From contig JAKPRU010000455.1 of NCBI GenBank assembly GCA_029557025.1, positions 1 to 6,201 of the forward strand: a stretch of DNA of 6,201 bases, read 5' to 3'. How positions within the stretch are numbered: position 1 is the stretch's first letter; each line of letters begins with the position of its first letter. Positions 1-6,201 of the stretch are shown piece by piece. Made by a program: the position numbers and the translations under genes. This DNA is from Candidatus Omnitrophota bacterium. GTDB lineage: Bacteria; Hinthialibacterota; Hinthialibacteria; Hinthialibacterales; JAKPRU01. The notes under the pieces were generated by a model. It saw nothing but the letters and a program-made list of their open reading frames with translations. It was not told the DNA's origin and did no database searches.

Positions 1-64
1 GAAGCCGGCACAGGCTTCCCCGGAGGGAGAGGGAAAAGAGGGTGGCACAGGCTTCCAGCCTGTG
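1..64. repeat. Palindromic GC-rich repeat upstream of the receiver gene
   Basis: A 13-base word, GGCACAGGCTTCC, occurs twice in direct orientation, at 7-19 and 44-56. The second copy is part of a perfect hairpin: CACAGGCT at 46-53, a TCC loop, then AGCCTGTG at 57-64. The first copy sits in another small inverted repeat, GAAGCC at 1-6 with GGCTTC at 13-18. Between them is a purine-rich stretch (21-43). Short intergenic palindromes like this are typically dispersed in a genome, but only one locus is visible here, so dispersal is inferred. The hairpin ends 54 bases before the ATG of the following gene and has no T-tract, so it does not look like a standard terminator. Confidence 0.6.
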
Positions 65-106
65 GTTTGGGTGCCAAGCAGACAATATCCGGTAGGTATT
101 TTCTAC

Positions 107-110
107 GGGG
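107..110 (+). promoter_or_regulatory. Weak ribosome binding site for the receiver-domain gene
   Basis: A GGGG run lies 8 bases before the ATG at 119. It is a poor Shine-Dalgarno match but well spaced. It favours the ATG over the in-frame GTG at 62, which lies inside the palindromic repeat and has no ribosome binding site of its own. Confidence 0.35.
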
Positions 111-118
111 CTAAACCC

Positions 119-1981
119 ATGAACGAGCCATCAACCTCCAAGACATCCCCCGCTCCGCGAATCCTCCTGAGCGATGATGACTCCGATACCCTGTTGATAC
201 TCAAGACACTCTTCGAGCGTAACGGCTACAATGTCTGCGGAGAGGCCAAAACCGGGGTAGACACACTCCAGCAGGTTGTCGAAAAACGCCCGGAAATCCT
301 GATTCTGGATGTGCGTATGCCGCTTGGAAACGGACTGACCATTCTGCCGGTCCTCCGCGAGATTGACCCGAAACTCTGCATCATCATGCTGACGGCGGAT
401 AACACCAGCGAATCCGTCCACACCGCCATCAGTTTGGGCGCGAAAGGCTATATCGCAAAACGGTTCCTGGACCCCCGTCACCTGCTATCTGTTGTCAACC
501 GTGCCGCCGGATTCTCCATGCCTTCCGCCAGGCCACCTTCTTCTGTAGAGGAATTCATTACCGAAACCGATCAAGCCGTGAAAGTGGTTGCCGACAGATT
601 GCCGGGCTATGACAAGGTGTATATCACGGGGGGGCTGCATGTAAACGACCACGGAAGCCTCTTTTTCTATCACCCGCTCAGCGCATCCCGCGAGGAAGGC
701 GAGGTCAGAAGCACTTATCGGGAAATCCTTCGCCATGCCAATTTCTTCATGGGACTGTTCAAGAAAATCGAGGGATCCAAAGAAATCCCCGGTATTCTCT
801 ATGACCAGGGAATGACCGGCGGCATATATGAATTAAGCCTGGAACCGAAACCCAATATCAGCCGCATGGAGTCCATGTCCTTCGCTGTTCGCCAATACGC
901 GCCCGCGGAACTTGAATCCCTGCCGCCCGGATTAGCGCCCGATGGCCGTCCCTATACCGTGTACGACACGGAACATGCTCGAACCCTCCCATCCTTGCCG
1001 AATCAGTACCCCCTGAATGCCGATATGGAATGTCAGGAATTGCCCGGATACGTGTGCAGTTTCAACGGTCTCACGCTCGAGACCTGCCTGTTTCTTTCCG
1101 CGTTCAATATCCTTTCCATCCTGGACCAATCCGGCAACTCCCGGCCCCGGGTAGAACGAATGCGTCTCCACATCCGCGATGTGCGGGATTACGCAAGTTG
1201 GCAGGGAATCCCTAAGGCCGTCATTTTCGGCTCCTTGCGGCTCCTGCCGTGCCCGACGGCCCCGGAAACATACTTGGCCGTGACCTCTTCTCTCTCGGAT
1301 AATGAAGCAAGCAGCGAAGACCGGGCCGATTTGTATTACTGGATGGACGGACGGTCGTATGCCCCGCATCTCAAGCATTTCCAGAATCGCTGGTCCCTCT
1401 CTGTCATCCCCCTGCTTCAACTGACCGAATTCGGAACATTTTCTTTACTTATCACCCACGGCCAGAGACATCGATATGGCCTAAAAAACTCGCTGGATCC
1501 GATAGATGTATTCGATGACAAGGGATACACTGTTTTTTCCATCGAGGAACTCACCCGCCGATTCGACTCGGTCCGGCTTCCCGACTTGATGCGTCCCCTG
1601 CTGCTCAACACGCTGTTGGCCAGATATCCTTCTCTGCGCCTGGAACCGACCCTGGGGTCTCGCTCGGATGTTTACTCAAGGGGGAATCATGTCAAAGAAC
1701 TCTTGAGCGGAAACGGACTTCAGGCCATCGAGAAAGCGTATCCGTTCCTGTATCGAGAAGCCTGTGACGAACTGAGGACACTCGATATCAATGAATCCAA
1801 CCCGAGCTATGTCAAAGAATTGCTCCGCCGGATCACACAACGATATTCCGCTGTGGATAAACTACCGGCGAAAAGTAAGCAGACCGAGGAAGTAAGCGAG
1901 GAAGACGTTGTTAAACGAAGACGGGCGGCGGAAAAGGAACGGCTGAAACAGAAGTACCGGGAGAAGTATGAGGAGAAGTGA
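119..1981 (+). CDS. Response regulator with N-terminal receiver and large uncharacterised C-terminal region
   Basis: The protein has 620 residues from the ATG at 119. Residues about 13-130 form a clear CheY-like receiver: acidic pair D19/D20 (with D21), phospho-acceptor D64 in ILILDVRMP, T92 in MLTA, and K114 in YIAKRF. In the usual K-P-F motif the proline is replaced by arginine (R115). A short Pro/Ser-rich linker (about 133-143) follows. The rest, to about residue 585, matches no output domain I know: no helix-turn-helix, GGDEF, EAL, HD-GYP, AAA+ or kinase motif. It is mostly hydrophilic with no transmembrane segment, so it is probably cytoplasmic. The last 35 or so residues are dense in Lys, Arg and Glu and are probably helical. 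Its role as a phosphorylation-controlled effector is inferred from the receiver alone. It converges on the minus-strand polysaccharide operon, which makes a functional link possible but unproven. The start was chosen as ATG because the longer GTG start adds 19 residues derived partly from repeat DNA. The receiver call is very sure; the C-terminal function is unknown. Confidence 0.9.
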   Translation: MNEPSTSKTSPAPRILLSDDDSDTLLILKTLFERNGYNVCGEAKTGVDTLQQVVEKRPEILILDVRMPLGNGLTILPVLREIDPKLCIIMLTADNTSESVHTAISLGAKGYIAKRFLDPRHLLSVVNRAAGFSMPSARPPSSVEEFITETDQAVKVVADRLPGYDKVYITGGLHVNDHGSLFFYHPLSASREEGEVRSTYREILRHANFFMGLFKKIEGSKEIPGILYDQGMTGGIYELSLEPKPNISRMESMSFAVRQYAPAELESLPPGLAPDGRPYTVYDTEHARTLPSLPNQYPLNADMECQELPGYVCSFNGLTLETCLFLSAFNILSILDQSGNSRPRVERMRLHIRDVRDYASWQGIPKAVIFGSLRLLPCPTAPETYLAVTSSLSDNEASSEDRADLYYWMDGRSYAPHLKHFQNRWSLSVIPLLQLTEFGTFSLLITHGQRHRYGLKNSLDPIDVFDDKGYTVFSIEELTRRFDSVRLPDLMRPLLLNTLLARYPSLRLEPTLGSRSDVYSRGNHVKELLSGNGLQAIEKAYPFLYREACDELRTLDINESNPSYVKELLRRITQRYSAVDKLPAKSKQTEEVSEEDVVKRRRAAEKERLKQKYREKYEEK

Positions 1982-1990
1982 GGCAACAGA

Positions 1991-2061
1991 CCCCTCCCCG
2001 GCCCTCCCCGTAAACGGGGAGGGAGAAGAAGTCCCCCCGTTTACGGGGGGATTGAGGGGGG
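1991..2061. repeat. Paired GC-rich hairpins between convergent genes (repeat element, possible bidirectional terminator)
   Basis: Two perfect hairpins fill the gap between the convergent genes. The first is CCCTCCCCGT (2002-2011), loop AA, ACGGGGAGGG (2014-2023), a 10-base-pair stem. The second is CCCCCCGT (2033-2040), loop TT, ACGGGGGG (2043-2050), an 8-base-pair stem. CCCTCCCCG is also duplicated at 1992-2000, and another GGGGGG run follows at 2056-2061. TAAACGGGG (2011-2019) is complementary to CCCCGTTTA (2035-2043), so a longer alternative fold competes with the two separate hairpins. Neither strand has a T-tract after a stem. This points to an intergenic repeat element rather than a classical intrinsic terminator, although strong hairpins between convergent stop codons could still slow polymerase from both sides. 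Confidence 0.75.
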
Positions 2062-2083
2062 TAGATATCCACGCCTCCAAGAA

Positions 2084-3370
2084 CTACCAGCGTGTGATGA
2101 TTCCTGCCGACACGCCGCGTCCTACAGGTAATTCTTCCTGATCGTCGTAATTGGCGCCCAGGGTAAATCCCCAATGCGGGGTAACGAATTTCTGTAGCCG
2201 GAAGGAAAAGGAATACGTGCGATGGGTCTCGATTTGTGGCCCGGCGCCGATCGTTACCATCTCCTTGCCGCGCCCGGCGTTGATCTCGATAAAATCATCC
2301 GCCGTAGTCAAATAACGTCGAACGGTTACTCCGTAAGAGTCCAGTGTGTGGTCATCCTCCGGCAAAAAAGAGGCCCGCGCGCGAAGATACCAGTCCCCCA
2401 GGTATTTTCCCAACGAGATTCCATAGATATCGAGATTGTTATCGGGGTAATTTCGATAGTCGTATCGGCCGGAAATTTCCCAGCCGTCGCCGAATCCCTG
2501 GAACAACTCTACCGCGTATTCCGAATCGGAGAGCACATCGGCTTCGGGGGTAACCTGGCCCCGAAGATTGATGTATGCATCCGGCCAGAGATCCAGGTAG
2601 CCGTCCAGCGCCACCGCCTCATCCCAGGACGAGAACCGTCGGACTCGGATGGATTCCACCGCCAGGGAACCTCGCGAAAAACTCCGCTTTACGTACACCG
2701 TGGTCTCATGCCAATCCGCGCGGTCTTCGTTGAACGATTGAAAAGAATAATTCATACCGAATTCCCACGGGAGGGCATCCGGTATCCGGTTCAATCCGTT
2801 TGATATCCGGTCGATCTCATCTGCATCGCCGCCCTTCGAGCGCGCGGCAGCCAGGTCTCGGCGGGTAAGCGAAAACTGCCGGTTATCCCGATAGGCTTTT
2901 GCACGAGCCAGGTATGCATCGGGATTATCGGGTTCCAACTCGATCCATTTCGTGTAGGCCTGGACTGCCTGTTCCGGTCGTTTCGACCAGAGATAGACAT
3001 CACCAAGAGCCGACCAGGCATCGCCATATTTCGGGTAGTTTTCTGCCACGAAAAGCAAGTCCTTCTCTGCCTCTTCAAAACGTTCCTGAACCGCCAGTGC
3101 GCGTCCCCGCAAGAGATGGGTATCGGGATCCCTCGGCGTATCCTCCAGAATCGATGAGCAGACTTCGACCGCTTCGGCGTGTTTTCCTGTGTAATAGAGC
3201 GCGCGTGCCAGTCCGAACCGCCCCTCGTAAGATTTTGGTTCCGTTTCGAGAACGCGACGGTACTCGCGAATCGCCGTGTCGTACTCTCCGCGCGCTAATG
3301 CCCGGTCCGCCTCGGTAAAGGGCGACACAGATATCGTGGACAGCAAAATGCAAAAAGATATCGGACTCAT
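2084..3370 (-). CDS. TPR and YaiO-type outer-membrane beta-barrel protein (predicted polysaccharide exporter)
   Basis: The protein has 428 residues. It begins with a short hydrophobic segment (about 3-17) that probably acts as a signal peptide but has no basic residue before it. About four to five tetratricopeptide repeats follow (about 20-190), visible as repeated A-x-x-Y/G and 'LE.EP....DA' patterns such as IELEPDNPDAYLARAKAY. From about 201 to the end, alternating aromatic and polar strands with short turns form a beta-barrel of YaiO type, and the protein ends in Trp, as many outer-membrane barrels end in an aromatic residue. Periplasmic TPRs joined to a barrel are the architecture of polysaccharide exporters such as PgaA, BcsC and PelB. 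The barrel here, about 225 residues, is smaller than theirs. The ATG overlaps the stop of the upstream glycosyltransferase gene as ATGA, and an in-frame TAA sits directly before the ATG, so the start is fixed. It is the last gene of the operon. Export of the neighbouring enzyme's product is an inference from architecture and context. Confidence 0.85.
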   Translation of the reverse strand: MSPISFCILLSTISVSPFTEADRALARGEYDTAIREYRRVLETEPKSYEGRFGLARALYYTGKHAEAVEVCSSILEDTPRDPDTHLLRGRALAVQERFEEAEKDLLFVAENYPKYGDAWSALGDVYLWSKRPEQAVQAYTKWIELEPDNPDAYLARAKAYRDNRQFSLTRRDLAAARSKGGDADEIDRISNGLNRIPDALPWEFGMNYSFQSFNEDRADWHETTVYVKRSFSRGSLAVESIRVRRFSSWDEAVALDGYLDLWPDAYINLRGQVTPEADVLSDSEYAVELFQGFGDGWEISGRYDYRNYPDNNLDIYGISLGKYLGDWYLRARASFLPEDDHTLDSYGVTVRRYLTTADDFIEINAGRGKEMVTIGAGPQIETHRTYSFSFRLQKFVTPHWGFTLGANYDDQEELPVGRGVSAGIITRW

Positions 3371-4791
3371 TTACTTGCCTCCGTAGTAAATCCTTTCCGT
3401 TCCATTTTTCCCCACCCTTTCACGCCGCGGATCTTGGAATACACCGCACGGAATCGCCACCAGATATTCAGCTGTCGATAGCCGAAGTTCTCCAGGACGG
3501 CCAGGAAAAATAATCCGACCAGGTCGGCGGTTCGCGGATACCGGCGGAACGAAATCTCTTCCAGGCCTACGGCCGCCAGCGACAACGCCACACCCAGTAC
3601 AAACGCGACCAGAAGAAACGCCACAATGTATATCATCTCGGGCGACCCCAGGAATAAAACAATCAGGAATGAAATGTACCCCATTAATTCAATAATGGGA
3701 CCGAGCATCTCCAGGAAGAAAAAGTACGGATAAACCAGGAGTCCGATGATTCCATACTGTGGATTCAACAGCATCCGTTTGTGCCGCCACATTGTCTCCA
3801 TCAGCCCGCGTTGCCAGCGGTCGCGCTGACGGCCCAGGACCTTTGTCGATTCGGGGCACTCCGTCCAGGCGACCGGATCAGGCACGTAGGCGATCCGGTA
3901 CGGGATCTTGTTCTCTCGACAGTAGCGATGGAGTCGAACGACCAGTTCCATATCTTCCCCCACGGTGTCGACGGCAAATCCACCCGCATCGACTACTGTG
4001 GACCGTCGGAACACCCCAAACGCGCCGGAGATAACAAACGTGGCATTCAGCACGCTCCATCCCATTCGGCCGGCGAGAAAAGCCCGCAGGTATTCCAATA
4101 CTTGAAATCGTGCCAGGTAGTTTTCCGGCAGCCGAATATCGGCTACCATTCCCGCGCGGATCGTGCAGCCGTTCACAATGCGAATCATCCCGCCTGCGGC
4201 TACCGTTGTTCCGTCTTCCAGAAACAGTCGCGCCACACGGACAAGCGCTTCCCGCTCGATCAAACTGTCGGCGTCCAAGGCGCAAAACAAAGAGGTTCGG
4301 CAGAAACTCAGCCCGGCATTCAGCGAATCCGCCTTGCCGCCGTTCTCCTTGTCAACCACCCAAAGATTCGGATGCCGACGGCTGCGATAAATTCCCCGGA
4401 TGCGTGCGGTGTGAATTTCCGCCATTGGCGCACGCACCGTCGGAGCCAGGTCGAACGCCTCTATAAGGCGGTTCAGTGTCCGATCCCGAGATCCGTCATT
4501 CACAACCAGAACCTCATATTCGGGATACTCTAGGGTCAGGAACGACCGCACGGATTCCACACAAGTGGCTTCCTCATTGAATGCGGGAACCAGCAGGGTA
4601 ATGGGCGGCGCACCGGCAGAGGTGATCAGCTCTCTTGTATCCAGAGAATGGAGCCGCCGGACATAGTTACGCAGCGCTCGAAATGCCGGCAAGCTGGTCA
4701 GAAAATACACGGCGCTGACGGTAATGAAGTATCCGATTACCAGGGCATTGCAAAACCAAACAAACGCCCAAAGCGCTTTCACCATGGTCAT
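3367..4791 (-). CDS. Membrane-embedded family 2 glycosyltransferase, processive polysaccharide synthase type
   Basis: The protein has 474 residues. An N-terminal transmembrane helix (about 7-31) precedes a cytoplasmic GT-A catalytic domain (about 60-335), followed by about four hydrophobic segments (about 346-362, 364-382, 385-409, 421-437) and a basic tail. All hallmarks of processive GT2 enzymes are present: VPAFNEE (68-74), D99 in VVNDGSRDRT, GGKADSLN (151-158), the DxD motif D173-A-D175, the catalytic-base region G-E-D (278-280), and the QxxRW motif QRDRW (322-326). This matches poly-N-acetylglucosamine synthase (PgaC/IcaA), hyaluronan and cellulose synthase relatives. There is no PilZ domain, unlike BcsA. 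The sugar donor and linkage cannot be read from the sequence. It overlaps both neighbours by 4 bases (ATGA), so it is co-translated with the HEAT protein and the outer-membrane barrel protein. A second ATG two codons in (4783-4785) is an alternative start: the GGGAG upstream sits 4 bases from the first ATG and 10 from the second. Confidence 0.93.
   Translation of the reverse strand: MTMVKALWAFVWFCNALVIGYFITVSAVYFLTSLPAFRALRNYVRRLHSLDTRELITSAGAPPITLLVPAFNEEATCVESVRSFLTLEYPEYEVLVVNDGSRDRTLNRLIEAFDLAPTVRAPMAEIHTARIRGIYRSRRHPNLWVVDKENGGKADSLNAGLSFCRTSLFCALDADSLIEREALVRVARLFLEDGTTVAAGGMIRIVNGCTIRAGMVADIRLPENYLARFQVLEYLRAFLAGRMGWSVLNATFVISGAFGVFRRSTVVDAGGFAVDTVGEDMELVVRLHRYCRENKIPYRIAYVPDPVAWTECPESTKVLGRQRDRWQRGLMETMWRHKRMLLNPQYGIIGLLVYPYFFFLEMLGPIIELMGYISFLIVLFLGSPEMIYIVAFLLVAFVLGVALSLAAVGLEEISFRRYPRTADLVGLFFLAVLENFGYRQLNIWWRFRAVYSKIRGVKGWGKMERKGFTTEASK
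3378..3382 (-). promoter_or_regulatory. Ribosome binding site for the TPR/YaiO gene
   Basis: On the minus strand a perfect GGAGG lies 7 bases before the ATG, inside the end of the glycosyltransferase gene. With the ATGA overlap it supports efficient, probably coupled, translation of enzyme and exporter. Confidence 0.8.
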
Positions 4792-5864
4792 TTCTCTCCC
4801 ACCAGGATTTGCCTGGCTAGATCGGCGCGTGGATGGTCCGAATCGGCGATCTGTTCGAGGACCTTCACTCCGCCGGACTCTTTCAACCCCTGGGCGGCCT
4901 GAATTGCCACCCAGGGGGATGGGTCTTCAAAGGCGTCTCGGAGAAACGGGATTTCCTGCTCGTCTCCAATAGCGCCCAGCGCTCCCGCCGCCTGCGCTCG
5001 AACCACAAAGTCGGGCGATTTCAGAAGGGGACGGATAGCGGGCAAATGTTCCGGGCGACCGGTCTGTGCCAGAAGCCGGAGGCAGGATGCCAGCAAGTCC
5101 CGGTCGTGTTCGCTTGTCAGAATACGGGCCGCATCATCCGCTGCGGAGAATTCGTTCAGCTCCCGAAGCGCTTCGGCGGCTACGGCGCGGGCTTGCGGCG
5201 GCTGACCGGCATCCAACAGTGTCTCCCGCAGCGCAGGAACAATCTGCGGCCCGACCGCCGAAAGCATCGTCGCCATATAACTCCGACTCCAGCCCTGAAA
5301 TCGATGGAGACGCTTGAGAACCTGCACGGCATATTGCGGATGCTCTTTCTGTGCGAGAGCGCGAGCGGCAATCATCGCCACCAGCGGCGACGGGTCGTCC
5401 AGAGCCGCAATAATACGATCCGTGTATTCCTCAAAACCCAGCGCGCTGATTGTCCGTACTGCGCGGGCGCGACGTTCCGCGTCACCGCCCACGGTTCGCT
5501 CTGCAATCCGGCCGAGAAACGGACGTACCACCTCGGTCAGGATCTCCCGTTCCTGTCCCCGCAGTTGACGCGCATACCGCAAGACAAAATCCACAAAATA
5601 CAACGTGTCTTTCCGCCCCACCCGCTGCTGAAGCTCCGAGGGTTGCTTTTCCCCGGACAAGACTTCCAGGATCGTCTCTTCCCAAGCGGCTTCCAGACGC
5701 TTCCAGTATGCGGCTTTCCGATTGTTCCGAATCCGCAGCAGGATCGCATAGACCGCAAAGATCACGGAACAGAACAACAAAAAAACAATCGCCAGGGAAA
5801 GCAGAAACAATACCCGATGCTGAAAAGACAGGTCCGCAAAATACTCCGTCTCGAAAATGCGCAC
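4788..5864 (-). CDS. Membrane-anchored HEAT-repeat protein
   Basis: The protein has 358 residues. One transmembrane helix (about 18-43) is followed directly by a basic stretch (LRIRNNRKAAYWKR), so by the positive-inside rule the large C-terminal part faces the cytoplasm. From about 125 to 350 the sequence is a series of HEAT or HEAT-like helical repeats, recognisable by 'DPSPLVAMIAARALA', 'ARAVAAEALREL', 'VVRAQAAGALGAIGD' and 'DPSPWVAIQAAQGL' units of roughly 30 residues. HEAT solenoids bind other proteins and no catalytic motif is seen, so a scaffold or adaptor role at the inner membrane is inferred, possibly bridging the response regulator encoded upstream and the glycosyltransferase encoded downstream. 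The start codon is GTG: no ATG occurs in the first part of the frame, the GTG has GGAG 7 bases upstream, and the stop of the preceding gene lies in the same frame just 15 bases before it. Its stop overlaps the glycosyltransferase ATG. Confidence 0.88.
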   Translation of the reverse strand: MRIFETEYFADLSFQHRVLFLLSLAIVFLLFCSVIFAVYAILLRIRNNRKAAYWKRLEAAWEETILEVLSGEKQPSELQQRVGRKDTLYFVDFVLRYARQLRGQEREILTEVVRPFLGRIAERTVGGDAERRARAVRTISALGFEEYTDRIIAALDDPSPLVAMIAARALAQKEHPQYAVQVLKRLHRFQGWSRSYMATMLSAVGPQIVPALRETLLDAGQPPQARAVAAEALRELNEFSAADDAARILTSEHDRDLLASCLRLLAQTGRPEHLPAIRPLLKSPDFVVRAQAAGALGAIGDEQEIPFLRDAFEDPSPWVAIQAAQGLKESGGVKVLEQIADSDHPRADLARQILVGEK

Positions 5865-5871
5865 TGAGGAT

Positions 5872-5875
5872 CTCC
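5872..5875 (-). promoter_or_regulatory. Ribosome binding site supporting the GTG start of the HEAT-repeat gene
   Basis: On the minus strand GGAG (within ACGGAGAT) lies 7 bases before the GTG at 5862-5864, in the 15-base gap after the response regulator stop. This decides the start, since no ATG is available nearby in frame. Confidence 0.7.
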
Positions 5876-5879
5876 GTGA

Positions 5880-6201
5880 TCATCCCGCAAGAATCCGTTC
5901 GAATTCCTCTGCAATCTTCATGAGATCGAACGGTTTGCGGATCATACCCTTCGCCCCCAGGGTCCTCAATCGCTCCGCAGTATTCGCCTCCGTTTTCGCT
6001 GTCAGAAACACAACCGGAATACGGGCGGTCTCTTCCTGCGCCAAAATCCGGCTCAGAAATTCAGGCCCATCCATGTCCCCCATCAAGTAATCTGTCAGAA
6101 TAGCATCCGGCGGATTTGCTCGCGCATATTCGAGCGCGTCATTCGCCGAGTGAAAGCCTACCACTTCATGCCCGCCGATCCTCTCCAGCGCCGTCGAGGT
6201 C
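5880..6201 (-). CDS. Single-domain response regulator (CheY-like receiver), N-terminus outside the window
   Basis: The frame stays open to the right edge, so about 106 residues are visible and the first 15-20, including the acidic pair of the first strand, are missing. The visible part begins TSTALERIGGHEVVGF, typical of helix 1 and strand 2 of a receiver. The phospho-acceptor is the Asp in AILTDYLMGDMDGPEF, the conserved Thr is in VVFLTAK, and the conserved Lys-Pro-Phe is in MIRKPFDLMKI. The protein ends about ten residues after helix 5 begins, so there is no C-terminal output domain. A GTG at 6162-6164 is internal to the receiver fold and is not the real start. Single-domain receivers act by binding partners when phosphorylated. 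The closest candidate is the HEAT protein encoded 15 bases downstream (inference). The cognate kinase is not in the window. Confidence 0.92.
   Translation of the reverse strand, partial: TSTALERIGGHEVVGFHSANDALEYARANPPDAILTDYLMGDMDGPEFLSRILAQEETARIPVVFLTAKTEANTAERLRTLGAKGMIRKPFDLMKIAEEFERILAG

Noticed and set aside
66..88. Possible promoter with a CAATAT -10-like box at 83-88
   Set aside because: No convincing -35 box at proper spacing; the match is within chance expectation.
62..118. Extended N-terminus of the receiver gene from the GTG at 62
   Set aside because: The GTG overlaps the hairpin repeat, has no ribosome binding site, and the added residues are not part of the receiver fold, which begins about 13 residues after the ATG at 119.
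1991..2061. CRISPR array or classical intrinsic terminator
   Set aside because: There are no regularly spaced identical repeats with unique spacers, and no T-tract follows either hairpin on either strand.
1862..2174. Small minus-strand frames spanning the hairpin repeats
   Set aside because: Their peptides are translations of palindromic repeat DNA plus antisense of the receiver gene; such repeat-derived peptides are common false annotations.
2222..2803. Plus-strand open frame (193 codons) antisense to the YaiO gene
   Set aside because: The opposite strand encodes a continuous barrel domain; the antisense product shows no domain or initiation signal.
3781..4533. Plus-strand open frame (250 codons) antisense to the glycosyltransferase
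   Set aside because: It lies opposite the catalytic domain, whose motifs are intact. The antisense translation resembles no protein family.
4833..5867. Long plus-strand open frame (344 codons) antisense to the HEAT-repeat gene
   Set aside because: Its translation has no recognisable domain and low complexity of Arg, Pro and Gly type expected from an antisense shadow of a GC-rich gene. The minus strand has a coherent HEAT protein with ribosome binding site and coupled neighbours.

Overview
The window looks like part of a Gram-negative bacterial chromosome, moderately GC-rich by eye. A predicted outer-membrane beta-barrel protein requires a second membrane. The two non-coding stretches carry GC-rich palindromic repeats of a kind I associate with genomes of uncultured or PVC/FCB-type bacteria, but I cannot assign a phylum from this sequence alone.

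Layout. The plus strand carries one long gene (119-1981): a receiver domain followed by a roughly 480-residue region I do not recognise. It is preceded by a short palindromic repeat (1-64). Downstream is a 102-base gap with two strong GC-rich hairpins (1991-2061). From there to the right edge everything is on the minus strand and reads as one tight operon. In transcription order it holds a single-domain response regulator (5880 to the right edge, N-terminus missing), a membrane-anchored HEAT-repeat protein (4788-5864), a processive-type family 2 glycosyltransferase with all its catalytic motifs (3367-4791), and a TPR plus YaiO-type outer-membrane barrel protein (2084-3370). The last two junctions are ATGA overlaps of 4 bases. 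The first is a 15-base gap holding a good ribosome binding site.

Working together. The most economical reading (inference) is a compact synthase-dependent exopolysaccharide system. The inner-membrane glycosyltransferase polymerises and extrudes a glycan, and the TPR-barrel protein carries it through the outer membrane, as in the PgaC/PgaA or BcsA/BcsC pairs. The HEAT protein would be a cytoplasmic scaffold at the inner membrane, and the receiver proteins would provide phosphorylation-based control. No PilZ domain, PgaD-like subunit, deacetylase, hydrolase or sensor kinase is present in the window. The glycosyltransferase-YaiO pairing recalls the E. coli yaiP/yaiO neighbourhood. The convergent receiver gene may be a second regulator of the same process, but only proximity supports that.
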